9,146 nucleotides of DNA. Origin: Candidatus Effluviviaceae Genus I sp. (lineage in GTDB: Bacteria > Joyebacterota > Joyebacteria > Joyebacterales > Joyebacteraceae). The notes beneath the pieces are model-generated. The model was not told where the DNA came from, did no database searches, and saw only the letters and a list, made by a program, of their open reading frames with translations. This document shows positions 1 to 6,654 of the stretch, in pieces. Within the stretch, counting starts at the first letter, position 1. Each line of letters starts with the position of its first letter. Made by a program: the position numbers and the translations under genes. The stretch lies in the NCBI GenBank assembly GCA_016867725.1, contig VGIX01000055.1, positions 1 through 9,146 of the forward strand, written 5' to 3'.

Positions 1-335
1 AGGACGGTCGCCGCCGGGAAGGCGCGCGCGACCTCCTCGACAGCAACGGCGAGCTCGCGTCGCTGCTGCTCGTCGGGCACTTGGTTCGCCGCGCAGTCGG
101 CGTGCGCGACGACGGCGACCGCGCGCGACTCGTGCGCGCGCACGGACACGCCGATCCGCCGCAGGAGCGCGGCCTTCATCCGGGGGTCCGCCGTGCCCCC
201 GAGGCTCCGCACCGGCCCGTCTCCCGTGATCATGTCCACATAGGCAACGCCCATTCGGTCCTGCAGGTACTTGATCACCGGGATCTGCACCCTGCCGTCC
301 ATGCAGTTCGCCGCGGTGCAGAACGACCCACCCAC
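1..335 (-). CDS. Putative carbonic anhydrase-like protein (beta-CA zinc motif), C-terminus cut by window edge
   Basis: About 111 residues are visible; the gene runs off the left edge. Seen in the sequence: C11-x-D13-x-R15 (context FCTAANCMDGRVQ) and H78-x-x-C81 (context VVAHADCAAN). This is the pattern of the three zinc ligands and the Asp-Arg dyad of beta-class carbonic anhydrases. From family knowledge, the CMDGRVQ and HxDC arrangement with an early cysteine is typical of the small 'putative carbonic anhydrase' families related to beta-CA, whose CO2 hydration activity is mostly unproven. The start is a GTG at 335-333, chosen because AAGGAGG lies 4 nt upstream and because the family begins almost directly with the Cys motif. 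It follows pyk by 32 bp and is probably co-transcribed with it. If active it would supply bicarbonate at the PEP/pyruvate node; that is inference. Family assignment is fairly sure, activity is not. Confidence 0.8.
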   Translation of the reverse strand, partial: MGGSFCTAANCMDGRVQIPVIKYLQDRMGVAYVDMITGDGPVRSLGGTADPRMKAALLRRIGVSVRAHESRAVAVVAHADCAANQVPDEQQRRELAVAVEEVARAFPAATV

Positions 336-339
336 GCGC

Positions 340-346
340 CCTCCTT
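340..346 (-). promoter_or_regulatory. Ribosome binding site AAGGAGG for the carbonic anhydrase-like gene
   Basis: On the minus strand AAGGAGG is followed by GCGC and then GTG at 335. The 4-nt spacing and strong match decide a GTG start in a gene with no nearby in-frame ATG upstream of the conserved Cys motif. Confidence 0.7.
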
Positions 347-367
347 CGTTCAGACCGCCGCCGGCCG

Positions 368-2263
368 TCAGCCGGTCGGCTTCGCCCTCCCAAGCTCCCT
401 GACCGTGATGAGGTTCGTCCCGCCCGATCCGAACAGCGGCGTTCCGGCCGTCCAGACGACGCGGTCTCTCGCGGACAGGAGCCCGGCTTCGAGAATGAGG
501 TCGCGGCACACGTCGAACGCTTCCTCCGCATCGTGGAGAAGGCGCGCGCAGTTCTCCTCGACCAGCCGCCCACAGTTCAACGGGTAGACGCCGAAGCTCA
601 GCACGAGCTTCCTTCTGTTGATGTCATCGTGCGCCGCGCCGAGGATCGCGACGTCCGGCCGGAGCCGCGCGATCATCCGCACGGTCCTCCCGCTCGCCGT
701 CGGCGCCACGATCGCGCGGTACTCGGCGCCGCTCGTCGCGAGGTCGCAGGCGGCGAGCGACACGCTGTCCGTCATCGGCTGGCTGAGGCACTGCGCGAGC
801 TTCTCGCCGTAGAACCGCTCGAGCCACGCGTCGTTGCTGCCGACCGCGCGGTTCATGGACTCGACGAGGCGCTCGCGCGTCCTCGAGAGCTCCGCCTGCG
901 AGCCGGAGAGCACGTCGCGGAACCGCCGCTCAGTGAGCGTCCGGAGCGCCTCGCCTGTCGGGCGCTCGGACAATCCAAAGCGCTCCAGGTGCCGCTCGGC
1001 CGCCTCCGCGATCTGGACCATCGTCCCGACCGCCTGGCACGGGAAGCTCCCGGACGCCGTCTCGTCGGAGAGCATGACCGCATCGGTGCCGTCGAGGATC
1101 GCGTTGAAGACGTCCGAGGCCTCGGCGCGTGTCGGCTCGGGGTTCTCGGTCATCGAGTTCAGCATCTGCGTCGCCGTGATGACGGGCTTCCCGCGCAGGT
1201 TGCACAGCCTGATGACCCGCTTCTGGAACCCCGGCACGTTCTGCGGCCCGATCTGCAGGGCGAGGTCGCCGCGCGCGACCATGACGCCGTCGGCCGCGTC
1301 CAGGATCCGATCGAGCTCCCCCTCGCGCGCCGCCTCCTCCCGCTCGATCTTCGCGATGACCCCCGGCGCGAGACTCCTGGCCAGCTGCCGGACATCCTGC
1401 TCGGACACGCCGCGCAGCCGCTCGGCGAGACGCCGGCACATCCCGTCTTCGATGTACCGCTTCGCCTCCTCGATGTCCCGCGCGCTTCGCACGAACGAGA
1501 CGGCGACAAACGCGAGGAAGCTCCCGCAGCTCCGGTGGCTGAGCGGATGCTCGGACCAGTCGATGAAGTGCGTGAGCAGGAAGTCGAGCGCGACCTTGTC
1601 GTCCTCCTGGAAGGTGTCGAAGTCGAACGAGAGCCGCTTGAACGTGACGCCCTTGCCGTCCTGGAGGACCCCGTCGTCCTCGGCCTCGCAGACGATGTGC
1701 TGCGGCTCGACCGCGAGGAGCCTGAGCGTGGCCGACCCGTCCCCGATCTGCACGAGCGGGCGCTCCCTTCCCGTGCGGTACTCGTCCAGCTTGGCCGCGA
1801 CCCGTCGGTCCTGCTCGCCGATGGGGCAGCCGTAGACGTTGATCACGGCGCCCGGCGCGCCCTTCGTGAACGCCAAGCGGATCCGGTCGCCGGCTCGCAC
1901 GGGGGCGGGACCGCCGACGCCGCCAAGGCGCAGCTTCGGCCCTGGCAGGTCCGCAAGCACGGCCGTGGCGGGCAGACGCTCGCGGTTCGCGCGAAGCCAC
2001 CGGAGGATCCGGAGCTCCCTGCAGTCGGGGTCGGGCGCGCCGTCCCGACGGCGCTCGAAGAACGACATGTTCAGCCGGAGGAGGTCGATGCGGTACCCCC
2101 CGTCCTCGAAGAACCACTCGAGGAAGGTGTTCCAGTCGTCCTCTGTCCCGCTGAACTCGACCGTCCGCTCGCCGTCCGGGCTCGAGACCCGGTTCGTGAG
2201 CCCGCCCAGCGTCGCGACGATCTTCGTCCTGAGCCGCGTGCCGTCCCCCGCGCGGATGTGCAT
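368..2263 (-). CDS. pyk: Pyruvate kinase, long divergent form
   Basis: 631 residues; converts phosphoenolpyruvate and ADP to pyruvate and ATP, the last step of glycolysis, in the cytoplasm. Seen motifs: TKIVATLG at 13-20; RLNMS at 63-67; DLPGPKLRLG at 105-114; a B domain around 115-222 with IGDGSATL (173-180); SFVRSA at 256-261; IAKIE at 303-307 (catalytic Lys305, metal-binding Glu307); VMVARGDL at 327-334 (metal-binding Asp333); ATQMLNSM at 364-371; EASDVFNAILDGTDAVMLS from 381. The C-terminal domain is also present (SVSLAACDLA at 500-509, TASGRT at 522-527, SGGTN at 613-617). Common bacterial forms have about 470 residues. Extra length lies before residue 60, around 228-250 and mainly at about 433-497, between the catalytic and C-terminal domains. 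Usual IGP is LGG here, and usual NFSH is NMSF. The start is the ATG 16 bp after the fbp stop; its SD (GAAGGGCGG) is weaker than its neighbours'. Identity is firm; regulation by fructose 1,6-bisphosphate cannot be judged. Confidence 0.96.
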   Translation of the reverse strand: MHIRAGDGTRLRTKIVATLGGLTNRVSSPDGERTVEFSGTEDDWNTFLEWFFEDGGYRIDLLRLNMSFFERRRDGAPDPDCRELRILRWLRANRERLPATAVLADLPGPKLRLGGVGGPAPVRAGDRIRLAFTKGAPGAVINVYGCPIGEQDRRVAAKLDEYRTGRERPLVQIGDGSATLRLLAVEPQHIVCEAEDDGVLQDGKGVTFKRLSFDFDTFQEDDKVALDFLLTHFIDWSEHPLSHRSCGSFLAFVAVSFVRSARDIEEAKRYIEDGMCRRLAERLRGVSEQDVRQLARSLAPGVIAKIEREEAAREGELDRILDAADGVMVARGDLALQIGPQNVPGFQKRVIRLCNLRGKPVITATQMLNSMTENPEPTRAEASDVFNAILDGTDAVMLSDETASGSFPCQAVGTMVQIAEAAERHLERFGLSERPTGEALRTLTERRFRDVLSGSQAELSRTRERLVESMNRAVGSNDAWLERFYGEKLAQCLSQPMTDSVSLAACDLATSGAEYRAIVAPTASGRTVRMIARLRPDVAILGAAHDDINRRKLVLSFGVYPLNCGRLVEENCARLLHDAEEAFDVCRDLILEAGLLSARDRVVWTAGTPLFGSGGTNLITVRELGRAKPTG

Positions 2264-2279
2264 GCCGCACCGCCCTTCG

Positions 2280-3281
2280 TCAGCCTTCCGCCATGAACCC
2301 GGCGCACTCCCTCACGTCGCGCCTGCTCCCGATGAAGAGCGGCGTGCGCTCGTGGAGCGTCCTCGGGACGATCTCCAGGATCCGCCGCCGCCCGTCGGTC
2401 GCGGCCCCGCCCGCCTGCTCGGCGATGAACGCCAGCGGCGAGCACTCGTACAGAACCCGCAGCTTCCCGCTGGCGTGCGCGCTGTCCGCAGGATACATGA
2501 AGATGCCGCCGTAGAGCAGGTTCCGGTGGAAGTCGGCGACCAGCGAGCCGACGTACCGGCTGCTGTAGGGCCGTCCGTCGCTCGGTTCGCTCGCCTTCAG
2601 CCACTCGACGTACCGCCGGACGCCCGGCGCCCACCCCGCCGCGTTCCCCTCGTTCGCGCTGTAGATGCGCCCGCGCTCCGGCATCCTGACGTTCGCGTGC
2701 GACAGCAGGAACTCGCCGATGCCCGGGTCGAACGTGAACCCGTGGACGCCCTCCCCCGTGGTGTACACGAGGATGGTGCTCGGACCGTAGATGACGTAGC
2801 CGGCCGCCACCTGCCGTCCTCCCGGCTGGAGGCAGTCCTCGACCGTGCCGGGTCCGCAGCCCGTCACCCGCGGCAGGATCGAGAAGATCGTCCCGATGTT
2901 GACGTCCGCGTCGATGTTGGATGAACCGTCGAGCGGGTCGAAGTTCACCACGTACTTGCCGCACTCGCATCCCTCGTGTGGCGGAATGACGTCCTCCGAC
3001 TCCTCCGACGCGCAGACCGCGAGCTGCCCCGTCTGCGCGAGCGCGCGGTGGATGACCTCGTGCGCGAACGCGTCGAGCCGCTGGACCTTCTCGCCGTGGA
3101 CGTTCCGGACACCGTCCCAGCCGAGAAGATCGGTCAGGCCCGCCCGCACGACCTCGCGGTTGATGACCTTGCAGGCGATCGCGAGGTCCGTGATGAGTCC
3201 TGTGAACTCGCCGCTCGCGCCCGGGTGTCGGCGTTCCTCAGCGAGGACGAACTGCGACAGCGTCATCGGGACGAGGGACAT
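2280..3281 (-). CDS. fbp: Class I fructose-1,6-bisphosphatase
   Basis: 333 residues, the normal family length. Hydrolyses fructose 1,6-bisphosphate to fructose 6-phosphate, the committed step of gluconeogenesis, in the cytoplasm. Seen: the metal-binding signature NFDPLDGSSNID (about 113-124); SEESED (about 93-98), which supplies the metal-binding acidic residues; the IYGPSTILVYTTG stretch (about 163-175); YSANEGN around 208-214; RYVGSLVADFHRNL and GGIFMYP in the sugar-phosphate binding part; and GKLRVLYECSPLAFIAEQAGG, whose Glu is the family's conserved metal ligand. The ATG at 3281 has GGAGGTG 6 nt after its GGAGG core (3286-3292) and lies 12 bp after the nadE stop. It is followed 16 bp later by pyk, an opposing glycolytic enzyme, so both are probably on one mRNA and would need control by metabolites rather than by transcription. 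No truncation or odd residue was noticed. Confidence 0.97.
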   Translation of the reverse strand: MSLVPMTLSQFVLAEERRHPGASGEFTGLITDLAIACKVINREVVRAGLTDLLGWDGVRNVHGEKVQRLDAFAHEVIHRALAQTGQLAVCASEESEDVIPPHEGCECGKYVVNFDPLDGSSNIDADVNIGTIFSILPRVTGCGPGTVEDCLQPGGRQVAAGYVIYGPSTILVYTTGEGVHGFTFDPGIGEFLLSHANVRMPERGRIYSANEGNAAGWAPGVRRYVEWLKASEPSDGRPYSSRYVGSLVADFHRNLLYGGIFMYPADSAHASGKLRVLYECSPLAFIAEQAGGAATDGRRRILEIVPRTLHERTPLFIGSRRDVRECAGFMAEG

Positions 3282-3293
3282 GGCGCACCTCCG

Positions 3294-4229
3294 TCACGGT
3301 CGGGACTCCGGGCGCGGGTTGCGCCCGTGCGGTCCGGCTTCCCGCGGCAGCCCCCGAAGCTCCTGCGCCGCGCGCATCGCCGCGGCGACACGCTCCACCC
3401 GGGCCTGAGGGAGCCCCAGTCGCCCGGCGACCGCGGCCGTCTCGCCGCCCGCGACCAGCTCCTCGAGCACCCGGTCGAGCACGCCGCTCTCGAGGTCGAG
3501 CAGGTACACGTACTTGTCACGCACGCCCGGGATGATGCCGGGGGCCGGCGTCTTCCCGCGGATCCGCTCGGGCACGCCCAGCGCTTCGGCCGCGCGCAGG
3601 ACCTCGGTCCTGTAGAGCCCCGCGACCGGCATGATGTCCGCGCAGTCGTCCACGCCGAAGCGCGTGTAGATGCCCGTGAGCTTCTCCGTGCGATTCGCCG
3701 CGCCGGCCACGAGCAGGTTCTCCCTCTCGGCGCGGAAGTAGAGGAAGACCATCCTCATCCGGTGGCGCGCCTTGAAGTGCGCCGCGCTCCGCGAGACGAC
3801 GGCGCTGCGGCTGCCACGCTGCCCGCCCTCGAGCGGGTCCTCTCGGCTCACCAAGCGCCGAAGCCCGTACGCCGCCCTCACGACCGCGGCGCGGAGGAAC
3901 TCGCCGGGCACCTTCGAGAGGACGAAGTCGTACACGCCGAGCGCGTCGAGCGCCTTCGTCATGTCGTGGGTGTCGAGGCGCACGCCGAGCCAGCGGGCGG
4001 CGAGCTCGGCATCGGTCCGGTCCTCGGCCGGCCCCTCGCGCTCGGGAAGGAAGAAGCCCTTGACGCGCTCCGCGCCGACGCCCCGCACGCAGAGCGCGGC
4101 GGTCACCGTCGAGTCGAGCCCTCCGCTCATCGCAACGGCGATGCCCGAACGCCCCGACTCCTCGAGCGCGCGGCGCACGAACTCCGCGATGCGGTCGCAG
4201 GCCCCCAGGACTTCGGCGCTCTCCAGCAT
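3294..4229 (-). CDS. nadE: NAD+ synthase, ammonia-dependent type (no glutaminase domain)
   Basis: 311 residues. Family reaction: nicotinic acid adenine dinucleotide + ATP + ammonia gives NAD+, the last step of NAD synthesis. Seen: PP-loop SGGLDST at 35-41 of the N-type ATP pyrophosphatase fold; KARHRMRM at 153-160; LLVAGAANRTEKLTG at 172-186, matching the family GTxNKSE region; ADIMPVAGLYRTEV at 197-210; LGVP and KTPAPGIIPG at 226-235; a helical tail (about 243-295) like that of bacterial NadE. No N-terminal nitrilase/glutaminase domain is present, so free ammonia or an external amidotransferase is the likely nitrogen source. An Arg/Ser-rich stretch at about 124-150 replaces part of the usual linker. 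The ATG at 4229 has GGAGGGG (4237-4243) about 7 nt upstream and is 21 bp from the thioesterase stop. A related PP-loop amidase on another acyl-adenylate is possible but less likely. Confidence 0.87.
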   Translation of the reverse strand: MLESAEVLGACDRIAEFVRRALEESGRSGIAVAMSGGLDSTVTAALCVRGVGAERVKGFFLPEREGPAEDRTDAELAARWLGVRLDTHDMTKALDALGVYDFVLSKVPGEFLRAAVVRAAYGLRRLVSREDPLEGGQRGSRSAVVSRSAAHFKARHRMRMVFLYFRAERENLLVAGAANRTEKLTGIYTRFGVDDCADIMPVAGLYRTEVLRAAEALGVPERIRGKTPAPGIIPGVRDKYVYLLDLESGVLDRVLEELVAGGETAAVAGRLGLPQARVERVAAAMRAAQELRGLPREAGPHGRNPRPESRP

Positions 4230-4250
4230 GGCCGATCCCCTCCGACGGCG

Positions 4251-4733
4251 TCACCCGCGCGTCGGCCGCGGTGTCATGCTCTCCGGCATCTGCACCGTCA
4301 CCACCCTGCCCTCGGCGCACACCTCCCCCTCGGCCGAGAGCGACGCGCGCACGATCACCTTGCGTCCCTTGATCTCCTCGACCCTGCCGCGGACCGTGAG
4401 CGGCACGCCGAGAGGCGTCGGGCGCAAGTAGTCCACGTGGAGCGACGCGGTCACGAAGCGGAACGCCGGCAGCGTGTCCATCGCGCGTCCCTCGTCGCGG
4501 TACATCGCGGCGGCCGCCGTTCCCGTCGCGTGGCAGTCAATGAGCGACGCGATGAGGCCGCCGTACACGTAGCCGGGGATCGCCGTGTGATAGGACCGCG
4601 GCGTGAACACCGCGACCGTCTCATCGCCGTCCCAGCGGCTCTTGAGCTGATACCCGTGCTCGTTGAGCCGCCCGCACCCGAAGCAGTGGCTCACGTCGTC
4701 GGGGTAGTAGTCCTGGAAAGCCCTCTCTCCCAT
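4251..4733 (-). CDS. PaaI-family hotdog-fold thioesterase
   Basis: 160 residues, normal for a single hotdog domain. Family members hydrolyse acyl-CoA or aryl-CoA thioesters in the cytoplasm and act as dimers or tetramers. Seen: an N-terminal CFGCG (17-21) with N24 and G27, typical of this PaaI-like branch; the hotdog helix GYVYGGLIASLIDCHA at 54-69, with Asp66 in the place of the usual acidic catalytic residue; then a beta-sheet half with LHVDYLRPTPLGVPL (98-112), the classic second motif, and VRGRVEEIKGRKVIVRASL. The start ATG at 4733 has GGAGG about 5 nt upstream. It lies 39 bp after the rmuC stop and 21 bp before nadE, so it is probably in the same transcript. The substrate cannot be told from sequence, and the neighbours do not point to a CoA pathway. 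Confidence 0.88.
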   Translation of the reverse strand: MGERAFQDYYPDDVSHCFGCGRLNEHGYQLKSRWDGDETVAVFTPRSYHTAIPGYVYGGLIASLIDCHATGTAAAAMYRDEGRAMDTLPAFRFVTASLHVDYLRPTPLGVPLTVRGRVEEIKGRKVIVRASLSAEGEVCAEGRVVTVQMPESMTPRPTRG

Positions 4734-4772
4734 CGCGTCCTCCGCCTCGTCGCAGCCCGGCCGCCGTCGCCG

Positions 4773-6086
4773 CTACCGGTCCTCGTCCTCCACAACCTCG
4801 GCGTCCTCCGAAGGGGCCCGCGGCAGCTCCAGCAGGGACTCGGTGTCGCCCGACGGCAGCTCCTCGACCTGCCTGAGCTTGCGTTCCATGGCCCGGGTGC
4901 GCACGTCCGTCTCCTCGACCGTCTTCGCCGCCGTGTTGAGCTGCTTCCTGAGCTTGTCGAGCACGCCGCCGAACTTCCCGAACTCGGTCTTCACCGCGCC
5001 CAGGATCTGCCACACCTCGCTCGAACGTCTCTCGATGGCGAGCGTGCGGAACCCCATCCTGAGGCTGCTCAGGATGGCGGCGAGCGTCGTCGGGCCGGCC
5101 GCCACGACGCGGCAGGTGTGCATCAGGCTCTCGAAGAGCCCGGGTTCCCGGAGGACCTCCGCGTACAGGCCCTCCGTCGGCAGGAACATGATGGCAAAGT
5201 CGGTCGTGTTCGGCGGGTCGAGGTACTTCTCCTGGATGTCCTTGGCCGACGCCCTGACGGCGCGCGAGAGAGCGGCCGCGGCGGCCTTCACCCCGTCGGC
5301 GTCGCCCTGGTCGGACGCCTCGACGAGGCGCTGGAAGTCCTCCTGCGGGAACTTGGAGTCGATCGGGAGCCAGACGCAGCGGTTCGGGGCGTCCGCCGGA
5401 CCGGGGAGCCGCACGGCGTACTCGACGTTCTCGCGAGTGCCCTCCTTGGTCTGGACGTTCCTGTCGTACTGGTCCGGCGTGAGGATGTCCTCGAGGATGG
5501 CCCCGAGCTGCACCTCGCCCAGGGTTCCGCGGGTCTTGACGTTCGACAGCACCTTCTTGAGATCGCCCACGCCGGAGGCGAGGCTCCGCATCTCCCCGAG
5601 ACCTGACTGAACGGCCTCGAGCTGCTGGCTCACGAGCCTGAACGACTCCCCGAGTCGCGTCTCGAGCGTCGCGTGGAGCTTCTCGTCAACGGTCCTCCGC
5701 ATCTCCTCGAGCTTGGCCTCGTTGCCCTCGCGCAGCTGCTCGAGCTTCGCGTCCACGGTGCCGCGAAGCCCCTCGAGCCTGGTCTCGTTCGCCCGCGCCA
5801 GTGTCTGGATTTCACCGGTGACCGCCGTCAGCGCTTCCCGCTGGGCGCTCCCCATCTCGCGCATCGTCGTCACGACGAGCTCCGCGCCGCCCTTCTGCGA
5901 CCTCGCGAGCTCCTCGCGAAGATCCCGGGCGGCGTCGCTCGCTTCCCGTCTCGCCTGGCGGAGTTCCTCCTGAAGCGCGGCGACGAGCGCGTCGCGCGAG
6001 CCGCCCGAGAGCGCCCGCGACATCCTCCACAGGAGCGCCAGCGCGACCGCGAGAAGAACCACGCAGACCACGAGGAGAGCAAGCAT
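4773..6086 (-). CDS. rmuC: RmuC family DNA recombination protein
   Basis: 437 residues. The E. coli family member limits recombination at inverted repeats and has a PD-(D/E)xK nuclease-like core. Seen: one N-terminal membrane segment (about 3-20, all hydrophobic, followed by RMSR); a long charged coiled coil (about 30-180) containing two adjacent 22-residue units, ETRLEGLRGTVDAKLEQLRE at 101 and EAKLEEMRRTVDEKLHATLE at 123; the RmuC core with RGTLGEVQLGAILEDIL (186-202), GTRENVEYAVRLPG (216-229), PIDSKFP (241-247), FLPTEGLYAEVL (301-312) and AGPTTLAAIL (330-339); a second coiled stretch (360-408); and an acidic tail EDAEVVEDEDR. The ATG at 6086 has GGAGGG about 6 nt upstream and puts the membrane helix at the very N-terminus, as usual. 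It heads the close-packed left-hand gene set. Identity is firm; the biochemical role of the family remains poorly defined. Confidence 0.95.
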   Translation of the reverse strand: MLALLVVCVVLLAVALALLWRMSRALSGGSRDALVAALQEELRQARREASDAARDLREELARSQKGGAELVVTTMREMGSAQREALTAVTGEIQTLARANETRLEGLRGTVDAKLEQLREGNEAKLEEMRRTVDEKLHATLETRLGESFRLVSQQLEAVQSGLGEMRSLASGVGDLKKVLSNVKTRGTLGEVQLGAILEDILTPDQYDRNVQTKEGTRENVEYAVRLPGPADAPNRCVWLPIDSKFPQEDFQRLVEASDQGDADGVKAAAAALSRAVRASAKDIQEKYLDPPNTTDFAIMFLPTEGLYAEVLREPGLFESLMHTCRVVAAGPTTLAAILSSLRMGFRTLAIERRSSEVWQILGAVKTEFGKFGGVLDKLRKQLNTAAKTVEETDVRTRAMERKLRQVEELPSGDTESLLELPRAPSEDAEVVEDEDR

Positions 6087-6160
6087 GGAGTCCCTCCAGG
6101 AACCTCAAGCCGACCGCCGACCCGCCGACGCATGCCGTCGGAGCACCCCGATCACCGCCG
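6087..6160 (-). other. 74-bp gap upstream of rmuC with a short hairpin and repeats
   Basis: The gap contains the rmuC RBS (GGAGGG) and, farther upstream, a 6-bp stem CCGACG/CGTCGG with a CATGC loop at 6125-6141 (plus-strand view), plus a tandem GCCGACC pair at 6109-6122. There is no T-run after the stem, so it is not a good terminator. A promoter for the left-hand gene set could lie here, but no convincing -10 or -35 is visible. Confidence 0.3.
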
Positions 6161-6550
6161 CTAGCTCCCGCCCAGCGCGGTGATCCACTGCACCAGGAAG
6201 ACCAGGAAGCCCGCCGCTGCGGCCACCGCGACCACACCGAGCACGGCGCCCGCCGTCCTGAGCGGGCTCATCTCCTGGCGTTCGAGCGTTGCGATCTCCT
6301 CGAAGGGGACCCGCAGGCGCTCCCCCACCAGCTCGCTCTCCGAGACGGACACGACCTCGAACGTGAGAACGCGGCCGTCCGTTGTCGTGACTCTCACCTC
6401 TCGACCCACGAGCTCGTCCGCGTCGTACTGCGGCAGCGGGGCGCCGACATACCGCGCGCACGAGACGCAGAGCGTAGCGGTGAGCATCGCGATCCACGTC
6501 CGCCAGCGCAACGCCGCTCTGTCCGTCATCAGCGCTCGCGCCATCGTCAT
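6161..6550 (-). CDS. Small exported or membrane-anchored protein of unknown function
   Basis: 129 residues; not recognised as a named family. The start is the ATG at 6550 rather than an upstream in-frame ATG at 6583, because GGAGGA lies 4-5 nt before 6550 and the upstream 11 residues (Cys-rich, no RBS) look non-coding. Seen: a basic N-terminus (ALRWR), a hydrophobic segment at about 17-28 and Cys31 in LCVSC. This resembles a lipoprotein signal peptide, but Cys at -3 instead of Leu makes the lipobox weak. Next come a small beta-rich part (45-95) with REVRVTTTDGRVLTFEVVSV and LVGERLRVPFEEIATLERQE, then a C-terminal membrane helix (about 99-121) ending QWITALGGS. Similar 'TxDGR...VPFxEI..LERxExS..RTAG' small proteins occur, as I recall, in Gemmatimonadota-like genomes; this is memory, not a search result. 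It could be an envelope sensor or a structural subunit; no function is claimed. Confidence 0.72.
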   Translation of the reverse strand: MTMARALMTDRAALRWRTWIAMLTATLCVSCARYVGAPLPQYDADELVGREVRVTTTDGRVLTFEVVSVSESELVGERLRVPFEEIATLERQEMSPLRTAGAVLGVVAVAAAAGFLVFLVQWITALGGS

Positions 6551-6553
6551 CGC

Positions 6554-6559
6554 TCCTCC
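6554..6559 (-). promoter_or_regulatory. Ribosome binding site GGAGGA that decides the start at 6550
   Basis: Minus strand reads TGGAGGAGCG immediately before ATG at 6550. The in-frame ATG at 6583 has no comparable purine-rich site, so this element supports the shorter protein. Confidence 0.7.
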
Positions 6560-6654
6560 ATGGTCGCGGGCGCAGCAGCACATCCTGCGGAGGTCAGCCC
6601 CCCGGCCCGCCCGCCAGCGGTCTCGAGCACTTCACCCGCCACGCGGGACTCCAG

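Noticed and set aside
81-587. Plus-strand frame of 168 codons at the left end
   Set aside because: Antisense to the carbonic-anhydrase-like gene and the 3' end of pyk; no motif and no RBS.
930-2270. Second long minus-strand frame inside pyk
   Set aside because: Shifted frame of the real gene; Arg/Ala/Gly-rich and without domain motifs, while the pyk frame contains all pyruvate kinase signatures.
533-2296. Open plus-strand frame of about 590 codons
   Set aside because: Antisense to pyk over nearly its full length, with Arg/Asp/Pro/Val-rich composition and no recognisable motif.
2976-5606. Open plus-strand frame of more than 870 codons
   Set aside because: It is antisense to fbp, nadE, the thioesterase and rmuC, all of which have firm family motifs. 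Its product is a low-complexity mix of Arg, His, Ala, Leu and Pro, typical of the complement of GC-rich coding sequence.
6551-6583. N-terminal extension of the small membrane protein to ATG at 6583
   Set aside because: The added Cys-rich residues have no RBS before them, while 6550 has GGAGGA at good spacing.
6635-6647. Hairpin CCCGC-CAC-GCGGG between the flavodoxin and small membrane protein genes, considered as a terminator
   Set aside because: Only a 5-bp stem with a 3-nt loop and no T-run on the transcribed strand.
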